From: Bifidobacterium breve
Lineage (GTDB): Bacteria > Actinomycetota > Actinomycetes > Nanopelagicales > Nanopelagicaceae
Assembly: GCA_945866155.1 (NCBI GenBank)
Contig: CAMBGL010000059.1
Span: 1-7,373, forward strand
Direction: 5' to 3'
Length of the DNA stretch: 7,373 bases
The number at the start of each line of letters is the position of its first letter. Positions within the stretch are counted from its first letter, which is position 1. The notes under the pieces are model-generated. The model was not told the DNA's origin. It worked only from the letters and a program-made list of their open reading frames with translations, and made no database searches. The position numbers and the translations under genes are program-made. Below are positions 1 through 7,302 of this stretch, one piece after another.

Positions 1-1298
1 AAGCCTGCAACCTGGAGAAAGAGGCTCAAGCCCATCTGTGGGAGTCGGAAACGGTGATCACCGATGGTTCCCATAGAGATCAGCCAACCCAGAATCACGG
101 GTGCGCCAGCGAGCATTGCCAACAGTTTTTCATTTCCGCCCATCTTCCAGAGCCAGATTAAGCCTGAGAAGAGAAGTACGAGTTGGCCGATAACCCATAA
201 CCATGAAACGGTTTTTGAAAATCCACCAAAGACAAAATCATAATTTTCTTGTGTTTTGATTCCTGTTTTTACTGGATTGATCTTTAGCCAAGGGTTTCTC
301 GCCATTGTTCCATTGGCTACTGGCCCAAACCATGGTGACCAGAAAAATGCTGTTTTCTTTGCTGCTAAAACTACAGTCTTACCTGGATTCTTTACATACC
401 AAGTAAGTGCACATTTCACTTTAGCGCTATCCACTTGAGCCTCTGTACCTTTTTCAGATGCTGGACAGGGAACTCCATTATATTTTCCGTTATATCCACC
501 CGTTGCGCCATCACCTATTCCGATGAACATTGTTGTCCCAAGGTTTGTGGAAATAGTTGCGCTATTGATTGCACCGATATTTCTTCCCATCAATACTGCA
601 GGGAAGAGCATGAGTACAACTAAAGTTATTGATGCAAACTCGATTTTTGATCTCTTTCCGGACAAAAGAAGGAAGTAGATAAAGAATATTGCAATACCGA
701 AAAGGATATTTCTGGGCTGGAAGAAACATGAAAGACTGATTGCAAGTGCTGTAAGCGCTACTAGTTTTTTAGAATACCCAAGAGGATTTTCCAACTTATC
801 TTTTACTAAAAGCGCAATTGAAATAAGCAAGAGGGCTGCAGCAGGTGTTTCATAGCCAACGACATTTGAACTCAGTGAGAGAGTTGGGTTGAAACTAATG
901 AAAAAAGATACGACTACGGCTAAAAATGTGATTCGAGTTGAAAGTAATTGCTTTGTGAAAAAATAAGTTGCATATGCAAAGAGCAGGCCTTGGGTAATTG
1001 AAAGTAGATAAAGAAAATTTCCAGCGGCAATCTTTACAAGTAACCAAATAAATATTGAATATCCTGCAGGCCAGTAATGAAGATTTCTGACTTCAGAGAA
1101 GAATCCGTCAGCTTTGAGACCATCGACAGCACTCAAATAATTTTCACCATCAGCGCCAAGCCAGCCGCCTTGCACGGTGTTGCTCATAACAATCATTTTT
1201 ATAAAGAAGGCAAGGGCAGGCACGACAATTAGCCAAATATGGCGGTTATCGTTTTTCTTAGCGACTACAGCTCTGCGACCTTTAGATTGATTAGCCAT
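1..1298 (-). CDS. GT39/PMT-like polytopic membrane glycosyltransferase, C-terminus cut by window edge
   Basis: An uninterrupted frame of 432 codons runs off the left edge, so the C-terminus is missing, probably by only a few residues to a few dozen. A short basic N-terminus (KGRRAVVAKK) precedes the first membrane helix (about 21-39). Further hydrophobic segments lie near 79-113, 122-140, 151-165, 178-191, 196-213, 220-237, 362-384 and 391-410. Features I associate with GT-C fold enzymes are an acidic first loop (Asp50 and Glu52 in GADGENYL), a Pro-X-Gly-Tyr segment at the next helix (WPAGYSIFIW, 76-85), QPRN (194-197), an external loop with GDGATGGYNG (262-271) and two cysteines (278, 296), KKTAFFWSPWFGP (314-326), and a terminal DHRFRLP (414-420). 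Such enzymes move sugars from polyprenyl-phosphate donors to cell-wall glycan, lipid or protein outside the membrane. Donor and acceptor cannot be predicted. It starts 13 nt after purM on the same strand and looks more AT-rich (32 and 37% G+C on two hand-counted lines). Another polytopic membrane function remains possible. Confidence 0.82.
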   Translation of the reverse strand, partial: MANQSKGRRAVVAKKNDNRHIWLIVVPALAFFIKMIVMSNTVQGGWLGADGENYLSAVDGLKADGFFSEVRNLHYWPAGYSIFIWLLVKIAAGNFLYLLSITQGLLFAYATYFFTKQLLSTRITFLAVVVSFFISFNPTLSLSSNVVGYETPAAALLLISIALLVKDKLENPLGYSKKLVALTALAISLSCFFQPRNILFGIAIFFIYFLLLSGKRSKIEFASITLVVLMLFPAVLMGRNIGAINSATISTNLGTTMFIGIGDGATGGYNGKYNGVPCPASEKGTEAQVDSAKVKCALTWYVKNPGKTVVLAAKKTAFFWSPWFGPVANGTMARNPWLKINPVKTGIKTQENYDFVFGGFSKTVSWLWVIGQLVLLFSGLIWLWKMGGNEKLLAMLAGAPVILGWLISMGTIGDHRFRLPQMGLSLFLQVAG

Positions 1299-1308
1299 GT
1301 GATGCGAT

Positions 1309-1313
1309 TCCTT
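1309..1313 (-). promoter_or_regulatory. Ribosome binding site of the membrane glycosyltransferase-like gene
   Basis: AAGGA overlaps the last two bases of the purM TAA stop and lies 10 nt before the next ATG. The spacing is slightly long but usable. It supports the start at 1298 and argues for expression from the pur transcript, since no room is left for a separate promoter outside purM coding sequence. Confidence 0.6.
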
Positions 1314-2370
1314 ACTTCTTATATGAGCCCTCTAAGTATGCCGAGTGAGCGCCTGAATTTTGGGAACTTTGAATATCTCCTGCAATCCATGCCTTCATCC
1401 CACGAGCGGACAAGCTTTTCATTGCTAAATCAGCGACGGAAGGATCAACAATTGCAACCATTCCGATTCCGCAGTTCCAAGTTCGCTCCATATCGCCTTG
1501 TGGTACCCCACCCAACGCCGCCATATATTCCATTTCAACTGGAAGTGACCATGTTGAGCGATCGTATCTGGCGCTTAGTCCTTGTGGAATTACTCGCGCA
1601 GTATTTTCAGCAATACCGCCGCCAGTAATATGGGAGAAAGTACGCAATTTTTTCTCTAACACTTTGATAAGCGCTAAACAATCAAGTGTATAAATTTCAG
1701 TTGGAGTGAGAAAAACTTCTCCAGAAGATTTTCCGTACTCAGAGACATGCGCTTCTAAACTCAATTTCTTTGTCTTGATAATGTGGCGAACAAGTGAAAA
1801 ACCATTTGCGTGGAAACCACTTGATGGCATTGCAATAATGACATCACCTGCACGTACGTGATCTGCACTCAGCAACTTATCCGCATCCACTGCGCCAGTT
1901 GCAGCACCCGCAATATCAAACTCATCATCACCCAGTAGTCCTGGATGTTCTGCAGTTTCGCCACCGACAAGTGCGGTATTTGCTTTCTCGCAACCGCGCG
2001 CAATACCCGCAACAATTTCTGCAATTCGCTCTGGAATAACTCTTCCTACTGCAATGTAATCAGTCATAAAGAGAGGTTCTGCCCCGCAAACAACAAGATC
2101 ATCAACAACCATTGCAACAAGATCTTCGCCAATCGTGTCGTACTTACCAAGGGCTCGAGCTATTTCTGTCTTTGTTCCAACACCGTCAGTAGAGGTTGCA
2201 AGTAAGGGCTTATTGAATTTTTTGAGTGCGCTTGCATCAAATAGTCCCGCAAATCCGCCAATGCCGCCCATAACTTCAGGGCGTGATGCCTTTGCAATAG
2301 ATGCCTTCATCAATTGAACTGCGCGATCTCCCGCATCAATATCAACACCTGCATCTTTATATGTAGACAT
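1312..2370 (-). CDS. purM: Phosphoribosylformylglycinamidine cyclo-ligase (AIR synthetase) PurM
   Basis: Closes the imidazole ring: FGAM plus ATP gives AIR. It has 352 residues, the usual length, and acts as a cytoplasmic homodimer in characterised relatives. Motifs in order: YKDAGVDIDAG (4-14), STDGVGTK (60-67), DDLVVCGAEPLFMTDY (90-105), GGETAEHPG (136-144, the actinobacterial form of the GGETAEMPG loop), SSGFHANGFSL (183-193), TPTEIY (222-227), HITGGGIAEN (247-256) and RTWNCGIGM (296-304). The last motif is more often RTFNMG, but the change from Phe-Asn-Met to Trp-Asn-Cys does not remove a known catalytic residue. The start overlaps the purF stop by one base, and the only nearby Shine-Dalgarno-like sequence (GGAAG) is 13 nt away, so coupling to purF translation is likely. 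The first motif starts at residue 4, which supports this ATG. Confidence 0.98.
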   Translation of the reverse strand: MSTYKDAGVDIDAGDRAVQLMKASIAKASRPEVMGGIGGFAGLFDASALKKFNKPLLATSTDGVGTKTEIARALGKYDTIGEDLVAMVVDDLVVCGAEPLFMTDYIAVGRVIPERIAEIVAGIARGCEKANTALVGGETAEHPGLLGDDEFDIAGAATGAVDADKLLSADHVRAGDVIIAMPSSGFHANGFSLVRHIIKTKKLSLEAHVSEYGKSSGEVFLTPTEIYTLDCLALIKVLEKKLRTFSHITGGGIAENTARVIPQGLSARYDRSTWSLPVEMEYMAALGGVPQGDMERTWNCGIGMVAIVDPSVADLAMKSLSARGMKAWIAGDIQSSQNSGAHSAYLEGSYKK

Positions 2371-3845
2371 TAGTGACCGTGAACTTCCGTAATTTCTAGG
2401 CGCAACTTTCCTTCAGACATATCTTCTGGAATTTTGATTGGGTATTGACCAGTAAAACATGCACTACAGAGGCGATCTGATGCAATCTCTGTTGCACCAA
2501 CAAGGCCTTCTAGCGAGACGTAGGCAAGAGAATCTGCGCCAATTGAGCGACGAATCTCCTCTGTATCTAGGCCACTAGCAATGAGTTCGGCGCGAGTAGC
2601 AAAATCAATTCCGTAGAAACATGGCCACTTCACTGGGGGTGAAGAGATGCGCACGTGAATTTCTCGAGCTCCTGCTTCTCTAAGCATTCGAACAATTGCA
2701 CGTTGAGTATTTCCACGGACAATTGAATCATCGACAACAATAATTCTTTTGCCTTCAATAATTTCGCGTAATGGGTTTAGTTTGAGGCGAATTCCTAATT
2801 GGCGAATAGTTTGTGATGGTTGAATAAAAGTTCTTCCAACATAAGAATTCTTTACAAGACCTAGACCATAAGGAATTCCAGATTCTTTTGCATATCCAAT
2901 CGCAGCTGGAGTTCCTGATTCAGGAACTGGAATTACAAGATCAGCATCTACTGGTGCTTCTCGCGCGAGTTGTGCACCTATTTGCACCCGTGTTGCATGA
3001 ATTCCGCGACCAGCAATTGTTGTATCTGGTCGCGCTAAATATACATATTCAAAGAGGCATCCTTTTGGTTCTGGCTCTGACCAACGGTGAGAACGGATTC
3101 CATCTTCGTTTATTGCTAAGAATTCACCTGGCTCAACTTCGCGAACAAAGGATGCACCGACAATATCTAGTGCGGCGCTCTCTGATGCAACGACCCATCC
3201 CCGTTCTAGTTTTCCAATGACAAGTGGGCGCACACCATGGCGATCGCGCGCTGCATAGAGTGTGTTTTCATCCATAAAGACAATTGAAAAAGCACCTTCT
3301 AATAAAGGCAACACAGCGAGTGCACTAGCTTCAACGTTTTTCTCATTTTGCAGCGCGATCAGTGCTGTCATAATTTCAGTATCAGTTGTTGCAACTCGCT
3401 CACTCTTTGTCGGTGCGGCTTCTAGTTTTTGTACTAGTTCTGCAAGATCTCCTGTGTTTGTAAGGTTTCCATTGTGCGCCAGTGCAAGCGTTCCATATTT
3501 TGTTGGACGTAAAGTTGGTTGTGCATTGACCCACGTGCTCGATCCAGTTGTGCTGTATCTGCAATGACCGATAGCAAGATTTCCCTTGAGGACAGCTAAG
3601 TCACTTTCAGTAAATACTTGAGAGACGAGACCCATATCTTTATAGACAAGAATTCGATCTCCATCACTAGTTGCAATTCCTGCAGATTCTTGGCCACGGT
3701 GTTGTAGCGCGTACAGACCATAGAAAGAAAGTTTTGCTACTTCTTCACCAGGTGCCCACACTCCAAAGATTCCGCATGCATCTTGTGGCCCTTTATCTTC
3801 ATCAAAAAGATTGTGATTGAGCATTCCGTCCGGGCGCCGCGTCAT
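2370..3845 (-). CDS. purF: Amidophosphoribosyltransferase PurF
   Basis: First committed enzyme of the pathway: PRPP plus glutamine gives 5-phosphoribosylamine. The 491 residues comprise an N-terminal Ntn-type glutaminase and a C-terminal type I phosphoribosyltransferase. Glutaminase motifs are the nucleophile Cys24 in DACGIFG, HRGQESAGIA (49-58), GHCRYSTTG (93-101) and AHNGNLTN (123-130). The PRPP loop is VVDDSIVRGNT (370-380). Four cysteines match the [4Fe-4S] ligands of the Bacillus subtilis enzyme: Cys263 (GCLFEYVYLARPD), Cys409 (PCFYGID), Cys460 and Cys463 (LCSACFTG). The 23 residues before Cys24 should be a propeptide removed by self-cleavage. The family is normally feedback-inhibited by purine nucleotides, and in B. 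subtilis the cluster makes the enzyme oxygen-labile. The stop shares one base with the purM ATG (TAATG). Confidence 0.98.
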   Translation of the reverse strand: MTRRPDGMLNHNLFDEDKGPQDACGIFGVWAPGEEVAKLSFYGLYALQHRGQESAGIATSDGDRILVYKDMGLVSQVFTESDLAVLKGNLAIGHCRYSTTGSSTWVNAQPTLRPTKYGTLALAHNGNLTNTGDLAELVQKLEAAPTKSERVATTDTEIMTALIALQNEKNVEASALAVLPLLEGAFSIVFMDENTLYAARDRHGVRPLVIGKLERGWVVASESAALDIVGASFVREVEPGEFLAINEDGIRSHRWSEPEPKGCLFEYVYLARPDTTIAGRGIHATRVQIGAQLAREAPVDADLVIPVPESGTPAAIGYAKESGIPYGLGLVKNSYVGRTFIQPSQTIRQLGIRLKLNPLREIIEGKRIIVVDDSIVRGNTQRAIVRMLREAGAREIHVRISSPPVKWPCFYGIDFATRAELIASGLDTEEIRRSIGADSLAYVSLEGLVGATEIASDRLCSACFTGQYPIKIPEDMSEGKLRLEITEVHGH

Positions 3846-4138
3846 GACGTAATCCTAAGTGGTAAATATTGCGAAAGATTGGCTCGAACTCCCGACGCAC
3901 TTATTGCACCACTATTCATCGCTGACTCCCATGTGATTTCCCCTTTAGCAAGTGCTAACCAAGTTTGTGCATCCATCTCGACAACATTGGGTGGAGTTCC
4001 ACGTGTATGTGTTGGGCCTTCCCCGCACTGCACTGCTGCATAGGGTGGAATTCGGACTTCAATTGCGCGACCGGGAGCGATGGAAGTTAGTTGCGAAAGC
4101 GTAGCTTTCACTTCTTCAAGTACAGCTGTATCGCGCAT
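3842..4138 (-). CDS. SCP_3-type (bacterial sterol carrier protein ortholog) small protein
   Basis: A 98-residue cytoplasmic protein without signal peptide or membrane segment. I recognise the conserved core of the actinobacterial SCP_3 family (related to M. tuberculosis Rv0807): EVRIPPYAAVQC (27-38), GPTHTRGTPPN (41-51), TWLALAKGEITW (59-70) and SGAISASGVRANLSQYLPL (76-94). The family is related by fold to sterol carrier protein 2, but no ligand or reaction is established for it, and Actinobacteria of this kind are not known to need sterol transfer. The ATG cannot be extended upstream, because the in-frame purL TAA lies one codon before it. The only plausible ribosome binding site is GGA, the last purL codon, 6 nt upstream. 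Its stop overlaps the purF ATG by four bases (ATGA), so it is locked between two purine genes. Family call is confident; function unknown. Confidence 0.9.
   Translation of the reverse strand: MRDTAVLEEVKATLSQLTSIAPGRAIEVRIPPYAAVQCGEGPTHTRGTPPNVVEMDAQTWLALAKGEITWESAMNSGAISASGVRANLSQYLPLRITS
3853..3858 (-). promoter_or_regulatory. Ribosome binding site of purF
   Basis: TTAGGA, inside the 3' end of the SCP_3 gene, is placed 7 nt before the purF ATG. It supports the upstream ATG over the second in-frame ATG seven codons later and shows that purF can initiate on its own despite the ATGA overlap. Confidence 0.65.
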
Positions 4139-4141
4139 CTC

Positions 4142-6373
4142 TTATCCGAACAATCTAGGGAATGTCGAAGTATGCGCTATTTTTAATTCTTGAAGCGAAA
4201 TGGTTGTCTCGTTGATAACAAGGGAGTCTCCTCCAGTAGTTCCAAGCTTGGATACTGGTGTCTTGTATTTTGCGCAAAGATCTGACAGAGCCCCTGCTTG
4301 TGAAGATTCAATTGCAACAATCACTCTTCCTGGTGTCTCACTCAACAAATCATTTGCTACATTCTTGAGGGAAATAGTTGCACCGACCATATGGCGCAAA
4401 ACCATTTCAGTAATTGACATGGCCAATCCGCCTTGACTCAAATCGTGCGCAGCAGTAAATATTTTTTGACTTCGCCCAGCAAGTAATACTTCAATCAAGT
4501 TCATTTCATTTTGTAAATCTGCCGTTGGAGAATTTCCGCCTCGTTGACCGTGTAGAAATGCCCATTCGCTACCAGCTAAATCGGAGTGCGTGGTTCCCAA
4601 AAGGTAAAGTTCTAGTCCTGCTTTGTTGAAAGACATTGGTGTACGCGTGCGCACATCATCGATTACACCAAGAACACCGATGACTGGAGTCGGCAAAATT
4701 GCAACCTCTCCTGTTTGGTTATAGAACGAAACATTTCCACCTGTAACAGGTAATCCCATTTCTAAACAACCATCAGCTAAACCACGTACTGATTCAGCAA
4801 ATTGCCACATAACTCCTGGATCCTCTGGTGAGCCAAAGTTCAAACAATTAGTTACTGCTAGCGGACGTGCACCTGCTGTTGCAATATTGCGAGCAGCCTC
4901 TGCAAGTGCCAACTTCGCACCTTGATAAGGGTTGAGATATGACCAGTTTGCATTCGCATCCGTCGCGATAGCTACGCCTAGGTGGGTTTTTTCATCAATC
5001 CGAACCATTCCTGAATCATCAGGTTGAGCTTGAATTGTATTTCCTTGAACATACTTATCGTATTGCGCAGTAACCCAAGACTTATCTGCCATATTAGGAG
5101 CGCTTACTAATTTCAATAGCGCTACTTTTATTTCAGCAGAACTTTGTGGCATTGGAACTGAAATCTTTTCTGCATTCACACGATCTATATATTCAGGTTG
5201 AGCAAGTGGGCGGTTATACACCGGACCGTCATGTGCAACTGTGCGAGGTGGAACATCAACAATAAGTTCACCATTCCAGGTGATCTCCAAATGTTTTCCG
5301 TCAGTTACTTCACCAATAACTGTGACCGTCACATCCCACTTCTTACAAATTTCTAAAAAGCGAGCAATTTTTGATGGTTGAACAATGGCGCACATGCGCT
5401 CTTGCGACTCTGACATCAAAATCTCTTCAGGAGAAAGTGATGGGTCGCGCAATGGAACTTTATCGAGTTGTACTTTCATCCCGCCACTGCCACCTGATGC
5501 AAGCTCTGATGTTGCACAAGAAAGTCCTGCACCACCTAAATCTTGAATTCCAACAACTAAATCTTCGGCAAAGATTTCGAGTGAGCATTCGATTAAGACT
5601 TTTTCTACAAATGGATCTCCCACTTGAACGCTTGGGCGCTTAGTTGATCCACCATCACCAAAAGTCTCTGATGCAAGAACGGATACTCCTCCAATTCCAT
5701 CGCCACCAGTTTTAGCACCGTAGAGAACAACTAAATTTCCAGCACCTGCAGCCTTCGCTAATTTGATGTCGCTATGGCGCATGACTCCCACGCAAAGTGC
5801 ATTTACTAATGGATTTCCAATATACGTTTCATCAAATACAACTTCACCGCCAATATTTGGTAGCCCTAGACAATTTCCATAACCACCAACACCAGCAATA
5901 ATTCCTGGCAATACACGACGAGTATCTGGGGCATCGGCTGGACCAAATCGCAAGGGATCCATCACTGCAATTGGGCGAGCACCCATTGTTAAAATATCGC
6001 GCACGATTCCACCAACTCCAGTTGCAGCGCCCTGATAAGGCTCAACAAAAGATGGGTGGTTGTGGGATTCGATTTTGAATGTGACTGCATAACCTTGACC
6101 AACGTCGACAACGCCAGCGTTCTCACCTATACCAACCAATAGAGCGTCAGACTTCGGTGCTTTCTCGCCAAATTGTTTGAGGTGAACTTTCGAAGATTTG
6201 TACGAGCAGTGCTCTGACCACATCACCGAATACATTGCTAATTCTGATGACGTTGGGCGGCGTCCTAAAATTTCTTTGATGCGCCCGTATTCATCGGGTT
6301 TTAGTCCCAATTCTTTGAATGGCTGGGCTGTATCTGGATGTGCAATTGCTTGTGCAACGGTATCGAGTGACAT
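4142..6373 (-). CDS. purL: FGAM synthase synthetase subunit PurL (small, three-subunit type)
   Basis: ATP-dependent synthetase that turns FGAR plus ammonia into FGAM, working in complex with PurS and PurQ. At 743 residues it is the small Bacillus/Thermotoga-type PurL, not the roughly 1300-residue fused enterobacterial form, in agreement with separate purS and purQ. The protein is an internally duplicated PurM-like fold. The first half carries [12 protein letters not shown] (51-62, catalytic His55 by family comparison), ESHNHPSF (102-109) with the following EPYQGAATG nucleotide-binding loop, DGIGG (225-229), [11 protein letters not shown] (277-287) and SESQERM (321-327). The second half has [17 protein letters not shown] (430-446), [12 protein letters not shown] (542-553) and [10 protein letters not shown] (642-651). 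GGTGA just before the start is a fair ribosome binding site. The start overlaps the purQ stop by one base, and the gene ends 3 nt before the SCP_3 gene, in the same frame. Confidence 0.98.
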   Translation of the reverse strand: MSLDTVAQAIAHPDTAQPFKELGLKPDEYGRIKEILGRRPTSSELAMYSVMWSEHCSYKSSKVHLKQFGEKAPKSDALLVGIGENAGVVDVGQGYAVTFKIESHNHPSFVEPYQGAATGVGGIVRDILTMGARPIAVMDPLRFGPADAPDTRRVLPGIIAGVGGYGNCLGLPNIGGEVVFDETYIGNPLVNALCVGVMRHSDIKLAKAAGAGNLVVLYGAKTGGDGIGGVSVLASETFGDGGSTKRPSVQVGDPFVEKVLIECSLEIFAEDLVVGIQDLGGAGLSCATSELASGGSGGMKVQLDKVPLRDPSLSPEEILMSESQERMCAIVQPSKIARFLEICKKWDVTVTVIGEVTDGKHLEITWNGELIVDVPPRTVAHDGPVYNRPLAQPEYIDRVNAEKISVPMPQSSAEIKVALLKLVSAPNMADKSWVTAQYDKYVQGNTIQAQPDDSGMVRIDEKTHLGVAIATDANANWSYLNPYQGAKLALAEAARNIATAGARPLAVTNCLNFGSPEDPGVMWQFAESVRGLADGCLEMGLPVTGGNVSFYNQTGEVAILPTPVIGVLGVIDDVRTRTPMSFNKAGLELYLLGTTHSDLAGSEWAFLHGQRGGNSPTADLQNEMNLIEVLLAGRSQKIFTAAHDLSQGGLAMSITEMVLRHMVGATISLKNVANDLLSETPGRVIVAIESSQAGALSDLCAKYKTPVSKLGTTGGDSLVINETTISLQELKIAHTSTFPRLFG

Positions 6374-7041
6374 TACTTCACCATCGCATTTAGAATCGAT
6401 GTAAAGAATCCCAAGCCATCAGCTGATGGCCCAGTCAATGCATCGATTGCATGCTCTGGGTGAGGCATAAGGCCAACAACATTTCCACGAGCATTTGTAA
6501 TTCCTGCAATCATATTACGTGATCCATTTGGATTTTCACCAACATAGCGGGCAATGATTTGCCCATCTCCTTCAAGGGAAGCAAGTGTCGCATCATCACA
6601 TTGGAATGAACCTTCACCATTTTTGAGTGGAATAAGTATTTCTTGACCTTTGGAAAAGGATGAAGTCCATGGTGTATTTGTATTTTCAATTGAGATTACT
6701 TGATCTTTGCAGAGAAAATGAAGATCCGAATTACGAGTAAGTGCACCTGGCAATAAGTGTGATTCACATAGAACTTGGAAACCATTGCAAATTCCAAGAA
6801 GTGGCATTCCCTTGTTTGCTTGTTCAATAATTGATGTCATGACAGGTGCGAAGCGAGAAATTGCACCGCAGCGTAAGTAATCACCATAAGAAAATCCACC
6901 AGGCAAAATAACTACATCTACATTCTTTAGATCCGCATCTCCATGCCAGAGTTCAATTGCCTCTGATCCACCTGCGCACACAGCGCGTGCGGCATCTCGA
7001 TCATCGAGTGTGCCAGGAAAAGTTACAACGCCAACTCTCAT
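6373..7041 (-). CDS. purQ: FGAM synthase glutaminase subunit PurQ
   Basis: This class I glutamine amidotransferase hydrolyses glutamine and supplies ammonia to PurL for FGAR to FGAM conversion. It has 222 residues, normal for stand-alone PurQ. The N-terminus [15 protein letters not shown] (3-17) and the oxyanion-loop region [14 protein letters not shown] (47-60) are typical. The catalytic triad is visible: nucleophile Cys85 in GICNGFQ, with His194 and Glu196 in MPHPEHA. The gene starts on the purS stop (TAATG) and ends on the purL start in the same way. Upstream there are only purine-rich stretches (AGAGAAG too close to the ATG, GAGAG further out), so coupling from purS is the likely route of initiation. 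The active site appears intact. Confidence 0.98.
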   Translation of the reverse strand: MRVGVVTFPGTLDDRDAARAVCAGGSEAIELWHGDADLKNVDVVILPGGFSYGDYLRCGAISRFAPVMTSIIEQANKGMPLLGICNGFQVLCESHLLPGALTRNSDLHFLCKDQVISIENTNTPWTSSFSKGQEILIPLKNGEGSFQCDDATLASLEGDGQIIARYVGENPNGSRNMIAGITNARGNVVGLMPHPEHAIDALTGPSADGLGFFTSILNAMVK

Positions 7042-7286
7042 TACTTCTCTACTCTCACAACATAGTTTTCAATGACAGGATTAGAAAGTAAAACTTCTGC
7101 AGCTTTTTCTACCTCTGCAAGCTGTGCAGGTGTTGGCTCCCCCGCTACTTCAATTTCAAAACGTTTTCCTTGGCGCACTGATGTTGCGAAAGTAAATCCG
7201 AGACGTGGAAGCGCTGATGCAACAGCATTTCCTTGTGGGTCGAGAATTTCTGGCTTGAGCATTACATCCACCACGATTTTTGCCAT
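7041..7286 (-). CDS. purS: FGAM synthase subunit PurS
   Basis: This is the small structural subunit of phosphoribosylformylglycinamidine synthase. It forms dimers that bridge PurQ and PurL and is thought to help pass ammonia from the glutaminase to the synthetase. The 81-residue length matches the family (about 80 to 85). The N-terminal strand [14 protein letters not shown] (residues 6-19) followed by ALPRLGF and [11 protein letters not shown] is the family signature, and the C-terminus ends in the expected strand ([12 protein letters not shown]). The ATG is chosen because AAGGGAG sits 6 nt upstream and the signature begins immediately after it. The stop overlaps the purQ start by one base (TAATG), so translation of the two is probably coupled. 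Nothing is missing or unusual. Confidence 0.97.
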   Translation of the reverse strand: MAKIVVDVMLKPEILDPQGNAVASALPRLGFTFATSVRQGKRFEIEVAGEPTPAQLAEVEKAAEVLLSNPVIENYVVRVEK

Positions 7287-7292
7287 TGTGCG

Positions 7293-7299
7293 CTCCCTT
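7293..7299 (-). promoter_or_regulatory. Strong ribosome binding site of purS
   Basis: AAGGGAG lies in the 16-nt gap after the purC stop and is followed by a 6-nt spacer to the purS ATG. It is among the best Shine-Dalgarno matches in the window and fixes the purS start. By contrast, purQ and purL begin on overlapping stop codons with weaker sites. Confidence 0.8.
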
Positions 7300-7302
7300 T
7301 TC

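Noticed and set aside
256..623. Two short plus-strand open frames near the left edge
   Set aside because: They are antisense to the continuous 432-codon minus-strand membrane protein frame, whose hydrophobic pattern and family-like motifs explain this region.
1459..1485. RTWNCGIGM in PurM instead of the common RTFNMGIGM, as a possible sign of inactivation
   Set aside because: All other PurM motifs are intact and the changed positions are not known catalytic residues, so normal variation is more likely.
1239..1628. Plus-strand open frame of 129 codons at the purM / membrane-gene junction
   Set aside because: It lies antisense to the purM C-terminus and to the start of the membrane gene, both of which have clear family signatures. 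Its translation shows no recognisable domain and there is no supporting context.
2888..3567. Plus-strand open frames of about 100 to 110 codons opposite purF
   Set aside because: They are antisense to conserved PurF coding sequence and their translations look like reverse-strand shadows (low-complexity Leu/Gln or Ser/Ala runs) with no motif.
4142..6373. Internal duplication in purL as a possible recent gene fusion
   Set aside because: The two PurM-like halves are the ancient architecture of every PurL, and the length of 743 residues is standard for the three-subunit type.
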